DNA from: Lactobacillus sp. LL6
GTDB lineage: Bacteria; Bacillota; Bacilli; Lactobacillales; Lactobacillaceae
Direction: 5' to 3'
NCBI RefSeq assembly: GCF_007570935.1
Contig: NZ_VLLR01000001.1
Coordinates: forward strand, 682,001 to 746,000
Length of the DNA: 64,000 bases
Shown here: positions 7,282 through 16,246 of the stretch, in pieces
Numbering within the stretch: position 1 is the stretch's first letter
How the letters are laid out: every line of letters begins with the position of its first letter
Notes under the pieces: generated by a model
What the model was told of the DNA's origin: nothing
What the model saw: the letters and a program-made list of their open reading frames with translations, nothing else
Database searches by the model: none
Program-made: the position numbers and the translations under genes

Positions 7282-9921
7282 ATGACAGATTTAGCACCTA
7301 AATACAACCCAACAGAGGTTGAAAAGGGTAGATATCAAACTTGGCTTGATGAAGATTTATTCAAGCCATCTGGTGATAAGAAGGCTCACCCATATTCAAT
7401 TGTTATTCCACCACCAAATGTAACAGGTAAGTTGCACTTGGGTCACGCATGGGATACAGCAATTCAAGATACTTTGATTCGCTTGAAGCGTATGCAAGGC
7501 TATGACACACTTTACCTTCCAGGTATGGACCACGCTGGTATTGCTACTCAAGCTAAAGTTGAAGCAAAATTGCGTAAACAAGGCAAAGACCGTCATGAAA
7601 TGGGTCGAGAAGCTTTTGTTAAGCAAGTTTGGGACTGGAAAGATGAATATGCAAATATCATCAAGAGCCAATGGTCTAAGCTTGGTCTTTCACTTGATTA
7701 TTCACGTGAACGCTTTACCTTAGATAAGGGACTTTCAAAGGCTGTTAAGAAAGTTTTTGTTCAATTATACAATGAAGGTCTTATTTATCGTGGTGAATAT
7801 ATCATTAACTGGGATCCAAAGCTTGAAACAGCTCTTAGTGATATTGAAGTTATTCACAAGGATGATAAGGGTGCTTTTTACCATATCAAGTATCCATTTG
7901 CAGATGGTAGTGGTTTTGTAGAAATAGCAACAACGCGTCCAGAAACTATGTTTGGTGATACTGCAGTAGCCGTGGCTCCTGGTGATGAACGGTACAAGGA
8001 TATTGTAGGTAAAGAACTTATTTTGCCAATTGTTGGTCGTCACATTCCAATTATTGAAGATCAACATGTTGATCCAGAATTTGGGACTGGACTTGTTAAG
8101 ATTACTCCAGCTCATGACCCTAATGACTTCCAAGTAGGTAATCGTCATAATCTTGAAAGAATCAATGTTATGAACGATGATGGTACTATGAACGAAGAAG
8201 CTGGTAAATATGCTGGTATGGATCGTTTTGAAGCACGTGATGCTTTAGTTGAAGATCTTAAGAAGGAAGGCTACCTTATTAAGGTTGAACCAATTGTTCA
8301 CTCAGTTGGTCACTCTGAACGTTCAGGTGTTCAAGTTGAACCTCGTCTTTCTAAGCAATGGTTTGTTAAGATGAAGCCACTTGCTGAAAAAGTTCTTGAA
8401 AATCAAAAGGGCGAAGATAAAGTTAACTTTGTTCCAGAACGTTTTGAACAAACTCTCAACCACTGGATGGAAGACGTTCATGACTGGGTAATTTCTCGTC
8501 AATTATGGTGGGGCCACCGAATTCCTGCTTGGTACAACAAGAAGACTGGTGAAACTTATGTAGGCATTGAAGCTCCTAAGGATATTGAAAACTGGGAACA
8601 AGATCCAGATGTATTAGATACTTGGTTCTCTAGTGCTCTTTGGCCATTTTCAACTATGGGTTGGCCTGATACTGAAAGTAGCGACTTTAAGCGTTACTTC
8701 CCAACTAATGCATTAGTTACTGGTTATGATATTATCTTCTTCTGGGTTTCTAGAATGATTTTCCAAAGTCTTCACTTTACTAAGGAACGCCCATTTAAAG
8801 ATGTTGTTTTGCATGGGTTGATTCGTGATGAACAAGGACGTAAGATGAGTAAGTCTTTGGGTAACGGAATTGATCCAATGGACGTTATTGACAAGTACGG
8901 TGCTGATGCTCTTAGATGGTTCTTGTTAAATGGTACCGCTCCTGGTCAAGATACTCGTTTTAGTTATACTAAGATGGATTCAGCTTGGAACTTTATTAAC
9001 AAGATTTGGAATGCAAGTCGTTTTGTAATTATGAACTTGCCAAGCGATGCAAAGCCTGCTCATATGCCAGATACTACTAAGTTTGATTTGGCTGATAAGT
9101 GGATTTTTGACCGTCTTAACCATACTGTAAAGGAAGTTAACCGTTTATTTGATGAATATCAATTTGGTGAAGCGGGACGTATTCTTTATAACTTTATCTG
9201 GAATGACTTCTGTGATTGGTACATTGAAATTTCTAAGGTTGCATTAAATGGTGATGATGAAGAGCTTAAGGCAAGAAAACAAGAAAACTTGATCTGGATT
9301 CTTGATCAAATTTTGCGTTTAATGCACCCAATCATGCCATTTGTTACTGAAAAGCTTTGGCTCTCAATGCCTCATGATGGCGAAAGTATTATGACTGCTT
9401 CATATCCTGTTGAACATAAAGAGTTTGAAAATGAAGCGGCAGATGAAGATATGGACTTCTTAATTGAAGTTATTAAGGCTGTGCGTAATATCCGTATGGA
9501 AGTTAATGCACCAATGTCTAGTCAAATTGACATTATGATTAAGCTTGATGATGAAAAGAATAAACGCATTTTGGATGAAAATGTTGACTACGTTGAAAAC
9601 TTCTTGCATCCTAAAGATTTGACGGTTTCAAGTGATATTGAAGCACCAAAACTTGCTAAGACTGCTGTGATTACTGGCGCTCAAATTTTTGTTCCATTGA
9701 CTGAACTTGTAAACGTTGATGAAGAACTTGCTAAGATGAAGAAAGAAGAAGAGCGTTTGATGGGTGAAGTTGAACGTGCTGAAAAGAAACTTTCAAATCA
9801 AGGCTTTGTTGCTCATGCTCCAGAAGCTGTTGTTAACAAGGAAAAAGAAAAGAAAGCCGATTACGAAAACCAACTTGCTGGTGTTCGTGAACGCATTCAA
9901 GAATTGAAGGAAAGCAAATAG
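7282..9921 (+). CDS. valS: Valyl-tRNA synthetase
   Basis: 879 residues, a normal length for bacterial ValRS, starting at ATG after GGAGG. It charges tRNA-Val in the cytoplasm. Class I signatures are the HIGH motif as HLGH (residues 52-55, inside [15 protein letters not shown]) and KMSKS at 521-525. The connective-peptide editing domain lies between them, an anticodon-binding domain follows, and the last ~65 residues form a charged coiled coil typical of ValRS. The T-box in front controls it. The frame closes 2 bp before folC, as in many Firmicutes where valS and folC are co-transcribed. Confidence 0.98.
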   Translation: MTDLAPKYNPTEVEKGRYQTWLDEDLFKPSGDKKAHPYSIVIPPPNVTGKLHLGHAWDTAIQDTLIRLKRMQGYDTLYLPGMDHAGIATQAKVEAKLRKQGKDRHEMGREAFVKQVWDWKDEYANIIKSQWSKLGLSLDYSRERFTLDKGLSKAVKKVFVQLYNEGLIYRGEYIINWDPKLETALSDIEVIHKDDKGAFYHIKYPFADGSGFVEIATTRPETMFGDTAVAVAPGDERYKDIVGKELILPIVGRHIPIIEDQHVDPEFGTGLVKITPAHDPNDFQVGNRHNLERINVMNDDGTMNEEAGKYAGMDRFEARDALVEDLKKEGYLIKVEPIVHSVGHSERSGVQVEPRLSKQWFVKMKPLAEKVLENQKGEDKVNFVPERFEQTLNHWMEDVHDWVISRQLWWGHRIPAWYNKKTGETYVGIEAPKDIENWEQDPDVLDTWFSSALWPFSTMGWPDTESSDFKRYFPTNALVTGYDIIFFWVSRMIFQSLHFTKERPFKDVVLHGLIRDEQGRKMSKSLGNGIDPMDVIDKYGADALRWFLLNGTAPGQDTRFSYTKMDSAWNFINKIWNASRFVIMNLPSDAKPAHMPDTTKFDLADKWIFDRLNHTVKEVNRLFDEYQFGEAGRILYNFIWNDFCDWYIEISKVALNGDDEELKARKQENLIWILDQILRLMHPIMPFVTEKLWLSMPHDGESIMTASYPVEHKEFENEAADEDMDFLIEVIKAVRNIRMEVNAPMSSQIDIMIKLDDEKNKRILDENVDYVENFLHPKDLTVSSDIEAPKLAKTAVITGAQIFVPLTELVNVDEELAKMKKEEERLMGEVERAEKKLSNQGFVAHAPEAVVNKEKEKKADYENQLAGVRERIQELKESK

Positions 9922-9923
9922 AT

Positions 9924-11183
9924 TTGAAGTTTACTAATGCAAAAGAAGTAATTTCACATCTTTATTCATTGCCTAATCTTCATGCCAAAAATGATTTATC
10001 ATATATCAAAAGAGTTTTGGCTGTTTTAGATAATCCGCAAGATAAGGTGAAGTCAATTCACATCACCGGAACTAATGGTAAAGGTTCTACTTCTTATTAT
10101 CTGAGTAATCTTCTCAAGAAGGCCGGTCAAAAGACTGGTCTTTTTGTCTCACCATATATTTATGAATTTAATGAAAGAATTCAAGTTAACGGTGAAAATA
10201 TCCCAAATGACGATTTGGTATTATTAGCAAATGAAGTTGAAAAAGCTATTGCTACAATTAAAAAGCAGGATTCAAAGTTTGCTTTAGTGACTTTTGAATA
10301 TGAAGTTGTAATGGCTTTTATCTATTTTGCGTGGCAAAAATGTGATTACGCAGTGATTGAGGTTGGAATTGGTGGTCAGCATGATAAAACTAATGTTATT
10401 ACTCCAGAAGTATCTATTATTACTACTGTTGGATTAGATCATGAAAAGATTATTGGACCAACCATTCAAGATATTGCTCGTGAAAAAGCTGGCATTATAA
10501 AAAAGGGACGTCCAGTTGTTGTTGGAAATGTTCCTAAAGAAGTTTTGCCTATTATTGAAAAAAAGGCTTATGACGAAAAAGCCCCTTTATATTTATTATG
10601 GCGCGACTTTACTGTGACTGATGATGAACATATTACGTATGCTTGTGGAAATTATCAGTTGAGTTTTAAGACACGGCCAAGAGTAGAAAGTTATGATATT
10701 GCTGTGGCAATCTGTGCTTTTCATTTGCTTGATTTACCTCTTTCTTCGGATAAAATAAGAAGTGCAATTGATAATACTTTGATTCCGGGGCGTTATCATT
10801 TGCTAAAAAGTAATCCATTAATTATTCTTGATGGAGCGCATAATATTCAGGCGATGAAGAATCTTCTTGAGTTTATGCATGCGCAAAGGGAAAAGCGTAA
10901 AGGTACTATTCGAGTGCTGATTACAATGATGAAAGACAAAGATTTAGAAGAAGTATTTTCATTATTTGATAATGAAGATCAAGTAGTACTAACAACCATC
11001 CCTTATCCACGTGCTGCAAAACTTTCAGATTTTCCTAGTGATATTCAAAAGCGTTATCCATATGAAGAAAATTGGCAAAAGGCTTTTGATAAAATGAAAA
11101 AAGAAAGTCAAAAAGATGATATTTTATTAGTAACTGGGTCTTTTTATCTTGTTGGGGCGGCACTCAATATGGAGGAAAAATAA
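9924..11183 (+). CDS. folC: Folylpolyglutamate synthase / dihydrofolate synthase
   Basis: 419 residues with a TTG start two bases after the valS stop. It adds glutamate to (dihydro)folates with ATP, keeping them in the cell. Visible motifs: the Mur-ligase-type P-loop ITGTNGKGST (about residues 46-55), the VEVGIGGQHDKTN segment that binds ATP and magnesium, and DGAHN near residue 300 in the C-terminal domain. Its stop overlaps the start of the next gene (TAATG), indicating coupling. TTG is chosen because the homology begins at once (KFTNAKEVISHLYSLP) and no ATG lies nearby. Confidence 0.95.
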   Translation: MKFTNAKEVISHLYSLPNLHAKNDLSYIKRVLAVLDNPQDKVKSIHITGTNGKGSTSYYLSNLLKKAGQKTGLFVSPYIYEFNERIQVNGENIPNDDLVLLANEVEKAIATIKKQDSKFALVTFEYEVVMAFIYFAWQKCDYAVIEVGIGGQHDKTNVITPEVSIITTVGLDHEKIIGPTIQDIAREKAGIIKKGRPVVVGNVPKEVLPIIEKKAYDEKAPLYLLWRDFTVTDDEHITYACGNYQLSFKTRPRVESYDIAVAICAFHLLDLPLSSDKIRSAIDNTLIPGRYHLLKSNPLIILDGAHNIQAMKNLLEFMHAQREKRKGTIRVLITMMKDKDLEEVFSLFDNEDQVVLTTIPYPRAAKLSDFPSDIQKRYPYEENWQKAFDKMKKESQKDDILLVTGSFYLVGAALNMEEK

Positions 11184-11860
11184 TGAAGGTTCAAGGAATA
11201 GATGAGGAAATCAAGGGTGTCATTTTTGACATGGATGGACTTCTTGTTAATTCTGAAAAACTTTATTGGGATGCAAATATTCAAGCTGCTAAGGAATATG
11301 ATTTAAATCTTCCTGAAGACACTTATCTTAAGCTAGCAGGTACCACTGCTAAGGATATGGAAGATTTTTATCATAAGCATTTTAAGTCAGCTAAAGAACG
11401 TGATGATTTTATTAAACGTACCGATGACTTAGTATGGCAGTGGACTGATGAAGGAAAATTAAAATTGAAATCTGGTGTTCAAAAAACATTAGATAAATTT
11501 CAAGAATTGAGTTTACCAATGGCAATTGCTTCAAGCAATTATGAAGATGTTGTAGAACATGTGATTTGGACTACAGGAATTAGAAACTATTTCAAGTTTC
11601 ACTTAAGTTATATTGATGTTCAAAAGGGTAATATACAACCAAAACCTGCACCAGATATTTACTTGTTGGCGGCAGAAAAATTAAAGATAGATAAGAAAAA
11701 TTTGCTAATTTTTGAGGATTCGCCAACTGGAGTAAAAGCTGCAAAAAATGCAGGTATTAACTGTATTATGATTCCTGATATTATTGAGCCAACGGCTAAA
11801 GAAAAACAAAATGCAACAATGATTTGCACTGACTTTTTTGATTTTTTAAAAAGAATATAA
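11183..11860 (+). CDS. HAD-superfamily phosphatase, beta-phosphoglucomutase-like
   Basis: 225 residues. Motif I is FDMDGLL with the nucleophile and acid/base aspartates at D16 and D18. An alpha-helical cap follows, then motif II (ASSNYE), a lysine in QPKPAPDIY (motif III) and EDSPTG (motif IV, magnesium ligands). This order is that of subclass I HAD phosphatases such as the beta-phosphoglucomutase and DL-glycerol-3-phosphatase group. Substrate cannot be told from sequence. The start overlaps the folC stop by one base, so it belongs to the valS-folC transcript. Confidence 0.88.
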   Translation: MKVQGIDEEIKGVIFDMDGLLVNSEKLYWDANIQAAKEYDLNLPEDTYLKLAGTTAKDMEDFYHKHFKSAKERDDFIKRTDDLVWQWTDEGKLKLKSGVQKTLDKFQELSLPMAIASSNYEDVVEHVIWTTGIRNYFKFHLSYIDVQKGNIQPKPAPDIYLLAAEKLKIDKKNLLIFEDSPTGVKAAKNAGINCIMIPDIIEPTAKEKQNATMICTDFFDFLKRI

Positions 11861-11901
11861 ATCTGTTTTTACGTATTTAAGTAATGAAAGGAGCGATTTT
11901 T

Positions 11902-12525
11902 TTGAAAATTGCAAAAATGAATCATTACTTAGTAAGTACAGATCAAGAAGTGTTATTGCGTTTGTTTGAAGAGCTTGAAGAAAATGGTATTATAACTTTA
12001 AGTGATTTAATACAAAAAATGCAGACACTCAATATAACAAGTTTTAATGAATTATTAATATATGCTTCCGGCCCAGATTGTGATAGTCACGTTGCTATTG
12101 CAATTGAAGAAGTGATTGAACGTCTACGATTAGCGAATATAAATCGAGAGGCAATTTTTACTTCAAGTAAGGAAGTAGGAACTTATCTTGCCGATAAATT
12201 AGCAGGAAGAAAGCAAGAGGAGTTTTGGGCTATATATCTTGATAATGGTAATCATATTATTGCTGAAAAGAAACTGTTTCAAGGAACTTTGGATAGAAGT
12301 GTAGCACATCCAAGAGAAATTTTTCGTTGGGCTGTGATATATGGATGTTCAGGAATTTTTGTGGTTCATAATCATCCAAGTGGCAAACTTTTGCCATCAA
12401 ATAGTGACTTTAAATTAACTCGTGAATTAAAACAGGCAGCTGATTTAATGAAAATTGATTTTTTAGATCATTTTATTGTCGGAAAAGGGCATTATTTGAG
12501 TATGAAAGAGAATGAATTGTTTTAA
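11902..12525 (+). CDS. radC: RadC-family JAB/MPN domain protein
   Basis: The frame can be opened at ATG 11884, but that ATG is followed by AAAGGAG (11887-11893), the ribosome binding site for TTG at 11902; I use TTG, giving 207 residues. An N-terminal helical part precedes the MPN/JAB metalloprotease-like domain, with the signature HNHPSGKLLPSNSD near residues 155-168. The family was named for DNA repair, but its role is unsettled. The position directly before mreB matches the Bacillus order radC-mreB-mreC-mreD. Confidence 0.88.
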   Translation: MKIAKMNHYLVSTDQEVLLRLFEELEENGIITLSDLIQKMQTLNITSFNELLIYASGPDCDSHVAIAIEEVIERLRLANINREAIFTSSKEVGTYLADKLAGRKQEEFWAIYLDNGNHIIAEKKLFQGTLDRSVAHPREIFRWAVIYGCSGIFVVHNHPSGKLLPSNSDFKLTRELKQAADLMKIDFLDHFIVGKGHYLSMKENELF

Positions 12526-12560
12526 TTTCTTTAAAGTTCAACTGAAAATCGGTTTTATGT

Positions 12561-12577
12561 TCAGATTATGCTATAAT
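12561..12577 (+). promoter_or_regulatory. Candidate promoter of mreBCD
   Basis: A consensus -10 TATAAT lies at 12572-12577 with a TG just upstream (TATGCTATAAT), an extended -10. The -35 region is poor. It is 43 bp before the mreB start, suggesting that mreBCD can be transcribed independently of radC. Confidence 0.6.
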
Positions 12578-12619
12578 TATTCAAGATTTAGATACTGCAA
12601 CAATTAAGGAGAGATTTTC

Positions 12620-13624
12620 GTGTTTGGATTAGGTACAAAAAATATTGGTATCGACTTAGGTACAGCCAATACACTTGTTTATATGGAAGGCAAGGGTATT
12701 GTCTTAAGAGAACCATCAGTAGTCGCAAAGAATACTCAAACTGGGGATGTTATTGCGGTTGGTTCTGAAGCTAAAGAAATGATTGGTAGAACTCCAGGTA
12801 CAATCGTAGCAATTCGTCCAATGAAGGATGGAGTAATTGCAGATTACGATACTACTGCATCAATGCTTAAGTACTTTATGGAAAAAACTGTTGGTAATTC
12901 TAAGCCATCAGTAATGATTTGTGTACCAAGTGGTGTTACTGAAGTTGAAAAGCGTGCAGTTATTGATGCTGCTCGTGTTGCTGGTGCTCGTGAAGCATTT
13001 GTAATTGAAGAACCATTTGCAGCTGCTATTGGTGCAGGACTTCCAGTAATGGACCCAACTGGTTCAATGGTGGTTGATATTGGTGGCGGTACTACTGATG
13101 TAGCTACTATTTCACTTGGTGGTATTGTATCATCATCATCAATTCGTCAAGCAGGTGACAAGTTTAATAATTCAATTATTAATTATGTTCATTCTAAATT
13201 TAACTTGCTTATTGGTGAAAGAACTGCTGAAGATATTAAAATTCAAATTGGTTCTGCATCAGTGGAGAAAGCTAAAGAAATTGAATCAATTAGTATTCGT
13301 GGACGTGATTTGGTAACAGGTCTTCCTAAGTCTGTTGATGTTGAAGCAGTAGATGTTGCTGAAGCTATTCAAGATGTAGTTCAAGATATTATTGTTGCAA
13401 TTAAAGAAACTTTGGAACAAACTTCACCAGAAATTGCAGCTGATGTTATTGACCATGGAATTGTTTTAACTGGTGGTGGAGCTCTTCTTAAGAACTTACC
13501 AGAAGTTATTTCTGAAGCAACCAAAGTTCCAGTATTTATTGCACAAGATCCACTCGACTGTGTTGTAATTGGTACTGGCGAGTCACTTAAGAACATTGAA
13601 GTAATGCGTAGAAGTCGCAAATAA
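12620..13624 (+). CDS. mreB: Rod shape-determining protein MreB
   Basis: 334 residues, GTG start at 12620 spaced from AAGGAGAG. Actin-like ATPase that forms membrane-associated filaments guiding lateral wall synthesis. Actin-fold motifs are clear: phosphate 1 [11 protein letters not shown] (residues ~9-19), phosphate 2 [12 protein letters not shown] (~152-163), and the adenosine motif LTGGGALL (~285-292). The N-terminal [10 protein letters not shown] is the short hydrophobic membrane-contact segment. A terminator follows before mreC. Confidence 0.97.
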   Translation: MFGLGTKNIGIDLGTANTLVYMEGKGIVLREPSVVAKNTQTGDVIAVGSEAKEMIGRTPGTIVAIRPMKDGVIADYDTTASMLKYFMEKTVGNSKPSVMICVPSGVTEVEKRAVIDAARVAGAREAFVIEEPFAAAIGAGLPVMDPTGSMVVDIGGGTTDVATISLGGIVSSSSIRQAGDKFNNSIINYVHSKFNLLIGERTAEDIKIQIGSASVEKAKEIESISIRGRDLVTGLPKSVDVEAVDVAEAIQDVVQDIIVAIKETLEQTSPEIAADVIDHGIVLTGGGALLKNLPEVISEATKVPVFIAQDPLDCVVIGTGESLKNIEVMRRSRK

Positions 13625-13630
13625 CAAAAA

Positions 13631-13653
13631 AGCCGGCTAATGCCGGTTTTTAT
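13631..13653 (+). terminator. Hairpin between mreB and mreC
   Basis: CCGGC (13633-13637) pairs with GCCGG (13642-13646), extended by G-U and A-T pairs into the T tract. It lies only 17 bp before mreC, so it would lower mreCD relative to mreB rather than end the operon. Confidence 0.75.
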
Positions 13654-13669
13654 TTAGGTAAATTTACGA

Positions 13670-14521
13670 ATGAAAAAGTTTCTAGAAAATAAAAAACTAT
13701 TATCAGCATTTATTATTGTAATTGTGATTCTGGCTGTGCTAGGTGGAAGTGTAAGTTTAAGAAATAAGCATAAAGCTCCGCTTCTTGTACAAAGTTTTGG
13801 GAATGATGTTGTTGCAATCGGTTCTAGAATCGTGGATATTCCATTAGGGTTGGTCTCTGATGGATTGAACAATGTTAACCAAATTTTGAATGCTCAAAGT
13901 GAAAATGATCATTTAAAGAGTCAAGTCACAAATTTAGGTCAAACTAAAGCTCGCAATTCTACCCTTGAAGCAGAAAACAAACAATTAAGATCAGCCTTGA
14001 AACTAAAAGATACTTTAAGTGGTTATAGTTTAGTTGATGCTTCAGTAATTTCACGCTCTTCAGATACTTGGTCAGACCTTTTAGTGATTGATAAAGGTTC
14101 TACTTCAGGTATCAAGAAAAACATGGCTGTAATGTGTGGCGGTGGTGTTATTGGTCGCGTTATTGAAGTTAGTGCTGCTTCTTCAAAAGTGGAACTAATT
14201 ACTACTAGCGATACTTCCGCAAATCGTTTTTCAGTTCAAGCAACTGCTTCTAATGGTAAAAGTGTTCATGGAATTATCACTGTTACTTCAAATGGTGGAT
14301 TAGCATTTACTCAAGTAGTTGACAGTAGAAAATTGAAGCAAGGCACACGTGTTTATACCAGTGGTATGGGTGGTAACTCTCCTAAAGGCTTATTAATTGG
14401 GACTGTTGCTGAAACCACTCGTGATAGCTTTGGATTGTCTGATTTGATTAAAATTAACCCAGCTGGTGAAATTAATGATCCTTCTGTAGTTACCGTAGTT
14501 AGAAGAAAGGTGGCAGACTAA
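13670..14521 (+). CDS. mreC: Cell shape-determining protein MreC
   Basis: 283 residues: a single N-terminal membrane segment (about residues 10-26), a coiled coil (about 70-107, with heptad-like QSENDHLKSQVTNLG), then two beta-barrel subdomains with conserved glycines (GSTSGIKKNMAVM; GGGVIGRVIE). MreC sits outside the membrane and links MreB/MreD with penicillin-binding proteins. The stop overlaps the mreD start (TAATG), so the two are translationally coupled. The ribosome binding site (AGGT) is weak. Confidence 0.95.
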   Translation: MKKFLENKKLLSAFIIVIVILAVLGGSVSLRNKHKAPLLVQSFGNDVVAIGSRIVDIPLGLVSDGLNNVNQILNAQSENDHLKSQVTNLGQTKARNSTLEAENKQLRSALKLKDTLSGYSLVDASVISRSSDTWSDLLVIDKGSTSGIKKNMAVMCGGGVIGRVIEVSAASSKVELITTSDTSANRFSVQATASNGKSVHGIITVTSNGGLAFTQVVDSRKLKQGTRVYTSGMGGNSPKGLLIGTVAETTRDSFGLSDLIKINPAGEINDPSVVTVVRRKVAD

Positions 14522-15060
14522 TGCGCATATTTCGACAATGGATTTTGGCGATTGCATTGTTTGTAGCATTGGTTTTAGATGGGTCACTTGCACTTTATTT
14601 ACATCAATTCATGAACTATGGAGATTATGGATCTGCTGCGTGGCTTATGCCAATTGGTGTTATGCTTATTGGATTATTTGATGATACAAATCCAAAAGAA
14701 TTATGGCTGGCATTTGGAGCAGGACTTGTAGCGGATATTTATTCATTGGGGATAATTGGCGTTTATACTGTGTTTTTGCCACTTGCTTGTTGGACTTGTC
14801 AAAAAATAGCACGTTTTTTGCCAGAAATATTTTGGGCACGCCTAATAGTTGTTTTATTAGGAGTTACAGCGCTGGATATTTATAGTTGGATAATTTTGAG
14901 TATGGTGAATTTAATTAATGTCTCCATTCATATAATGCTCATTAGCCTAGCTTTTAATCTTGTATGGTCTTTGGTATTTACAGTGCTCACATATTGGATA
15001 TGGGGTAATTTAGCACAAGATTATCCGTATTTAGTAGATATGCAAGCATATCGCCAATAA
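14521..15060 (+). CDS. mreD: Rod shape-determining protein MreD
   Basis: 179 residues, almost wholly hydrophobic with five or six membrane segments and few charged loops, as in the MreD family. ATG overlaps the mreC stop by one base. It is the integral membrane member of the MreBCD elongasome. Bacillus and many clostridia carry minC and minD next; here the cluster ends at a strong terminator and no min genes follow. Confidence 0.93.
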   Translation: MRIFRQWILAIALFVALVLDGSLALYLHQFMNYGDYGSAAWLMPIGVMLIGLFDDTNPKELWLAFGAGLVADIYSLGIIGVYTVFLPLACWTCQKIARFLPEIFWARLIVVLLGVTALDIYSWIILSMVNLINVSIHIMLISLAFNLVWSLVFTVLTYWIWGNLAQDYPYLVDMQAYRQ

Positions 15061-15094
15061 CAAAAAAAGAACGCGATTTCGCGTTCTTTTTTTA
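15061..15094. terminator. Bidirectional terminator between mreD and the DUF4044 gene
   Basis: GAACGCG (15069-15075) pairs with CGCGTTC (15080-15086) around ATTT; seven A precede and seven or more T follow, so the hairpin works on both strands. It ends mreBCD on the plus strand and the small gene at 15092-15220 on the minus strand. Confidence 0.9.
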
Positions 15095-15220
15095 CTCAAA
15101 TATTCCTATGTTTCCAAGTACTTGAAATACAATTCCGGCTAAAGTTATAATTGCCATTAATAACGCCATCACAATTGTGATTTTTTGAAAAACTGATTTC
15201 TTTTTCTTTCTGCGAGCCAT
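15092..15220 (-). CDS. Small DUF4044-type membrane protein
   Basis: A 42-residue frame that a length cut-off would miss. Start at 15220 (ATG) with an excellent GGAGG eight bases upstream (plus-strand CCTCC at 15229-15233); stop at 15092-15094, inside the shared terminator. The protein begins MARRKKKKSVFQKIT and continues as one membrane segment (VMALLMAIITLAGIVFQVLG). This short basic head plus one helix matches the DUF4044 family of very small Lactobacillales proteins. Function is unknown; it is probably membrane-inserted. It lies opposite to all its neighbours. Confidence 0.85.
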   Translation of the reverse strand: MARRKKKKSVFQKITIVMALLMAIITLAGIVFQVLGNIGIFE

Positions 15221-15320
15221 CAAATATCCTCCTATTCTTGAAGAATATTTTATGCTTATTAGCGGTTTTTTTCAATTACAAAAAATAGTAAAATTGTATT
15301 TTGAGATGGAGGATACTTTT

Positions 15321-15653
15321 ATGGTATGGATTTTTGTATTGCCAGTAATTGGCCTAATAATTGCAATTTTACTTGATAAAGTTTTTCCGCGCGCACAATT
15401 TAGCGGAAGAGATATATTGCCATTTTTTTTAATTATTGCTTGTAATTTGATTACGCTTAATAAAAACTTGCCATCTTTTTTGCCATATGGATTTTTATTA
15501 TATTTTATTTTAGCTATTGGAGTTTCACTTAAAGCTGCAATAATTAATAAAAATATTTCTTTGGGCAAAACTATTAGGCAACTATGGGATTATTTAGATC
15601 TTTGTAGTATTTTTTGGTATTTTGGTTTGTTAATTTGTATGGTGATTTATTGA
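15321..15653 (+). CDS. DUF3397 family membrane protein
   Basis: An upstream ATG at 15252 exists, but GGAGG at 15308-15312 sits eight bases before ATG 15321, so I use 15321, giving 110 residues. The protein is polytopic with three or four membrane segments and few charges: one at the N-terminus (VWIFVLPVIGLIIAILL), two in the middle and one at the C-terminus. The order and length match DUF3397, which in lactobacilli lies just before mraZ. No function is known for the family; its conserved place suggests a link to the wall/division cluster. Confidence 0.82.
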   Translation: MVWIFVLPVIGLIIAILLDKVFPRAQFSGRDILPFFLIIACNLITLNKNLPSFLPYGFLLYFILAIGVSLKAAIINKNISLGKTIRQLWDYLDLCSIFWYFGLLICMVIY

Positions 15654-15661
15654 TTATCTTT

Positions 15662-15692
15662 GACCTCTGAACTTTAAGTTTGGAGGTCTTTT
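15662..15692 (+). terminator. Terminator after the DUF3397 gene
   Basis: Twelve-bp stem GACCTCTGAACT (15662-15673) with AGTTTGGAGGTC (15677-15688), including two G-U pairs, then TTTTA. It isolates the division cluster transcript from the gene before it. Confidence 0.85.
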
Positions 15693-15747
15693 ATTTGGAT
15701 TTTTTTAGAAAAAATGTAAGAAAAAATAAAAATACAAGCTTTTTTTA

Positions 15748-15785
15748 TTGATAGTGTGGTAGGAAGTGGGGATTTGTGGTAAATT
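15748..15785 (+). promoter_or_regulatory. Probable MraZ operator and mraZ promoter region
   Basis: Three GTGG boxes occur at exact 10-bp intervals: GTGGT (15756-15760), GTGGG (15766-15770) and GTGGT (15776-15780). Direct G-rich repeats spaced by one helical turn in front of mraZ are the known target of MraZ, which represses its own dcw operon in E. coli and mollicutes. TTGATA (15748-15753) and an AT-rich -10-like TAAATT (15780-15785) frame the boxes, but their spacing is not standard. MraZ binding is inferred from the repeat pattern and position. Confidence 0.72.
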
Positions 15786-15810
15786 AATGTACGGAAGGGA
15801 GGGCTAGACC

Positions 15811-16242
15811 ATGTTCATGGGTGAATATCACCATAATCTGGACAGCAAAGGTCGCCTAATTATACCGGCTGATTTTCGCAAGCAGATTGGTAATAAGATG
15901 ATATTCACTAAAGGTATGGATGGCTGCATTTTTGGCTATACTGAAGAAATATGGCAAAAGTTGCAGGCAAAATTAGCACACCTTCCATTGACTAAGAGGA
16001 ATGCGCGTAAATTTACGCGATTATTTTACTCTGGTGCGATGGAAAGCGAGTTCGACAAGCAAGGGCGTGTTAATCTGACCACGACATTAAAACAGCATGC
16101 CGAGCTTAAGAAAGAATGTGTCATTGTAGGTGTAAGTGATCGAATTGAAATTTGGTCGCTTAAAAATTGGGAAAGCTTTGAAGAAGAAGCAAATTCTGAC
16201 TATGATGACATCGCAGAAAATTTGGACGACATTGAACTATAA
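15811..16242 (+). CDS. mraZ: Transcriptional regulator MraZ
   Basis: 143 residues, ATG after GGGAGGG. Two SpoVT/AbrB-like swapped-hairpin half-domains: GEYHHNLDSKGRLIIPADFR at the N-terminus and SEFDKQGRVNLTTTLKQHA in the middle, each with the D-x-(K/Q)-GR core. MraZ oligomerises into rings and binds repeated boxes upstream of its own gene; such boxes are visible at 15756-15780. It is the first gene of the division and cell-wall operon and is followed 4 bp later by rsmH. Confidence 0.96.
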   Translation: MFMGEYHHNLDSKGRLIIPADFRKQIGNKMIFTKGMDGCIFGYTEEIWQKLQAKLAHLPLTKRNARKFTRLFYSGAMESEFDKQGRVNLTTTLKQHAELKKECVIVGVSDRIEIWSLKNWESFEEEANSDYDDIAENLDDIEL

Positions 16243-16246
16243 AATT

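Noticed and set aside
7765-8148. Minus-strand frame of 127 codons inside valS
   Set aside because: Shadow of the valS codon pattern; valS is complete and conserved on the other strand.
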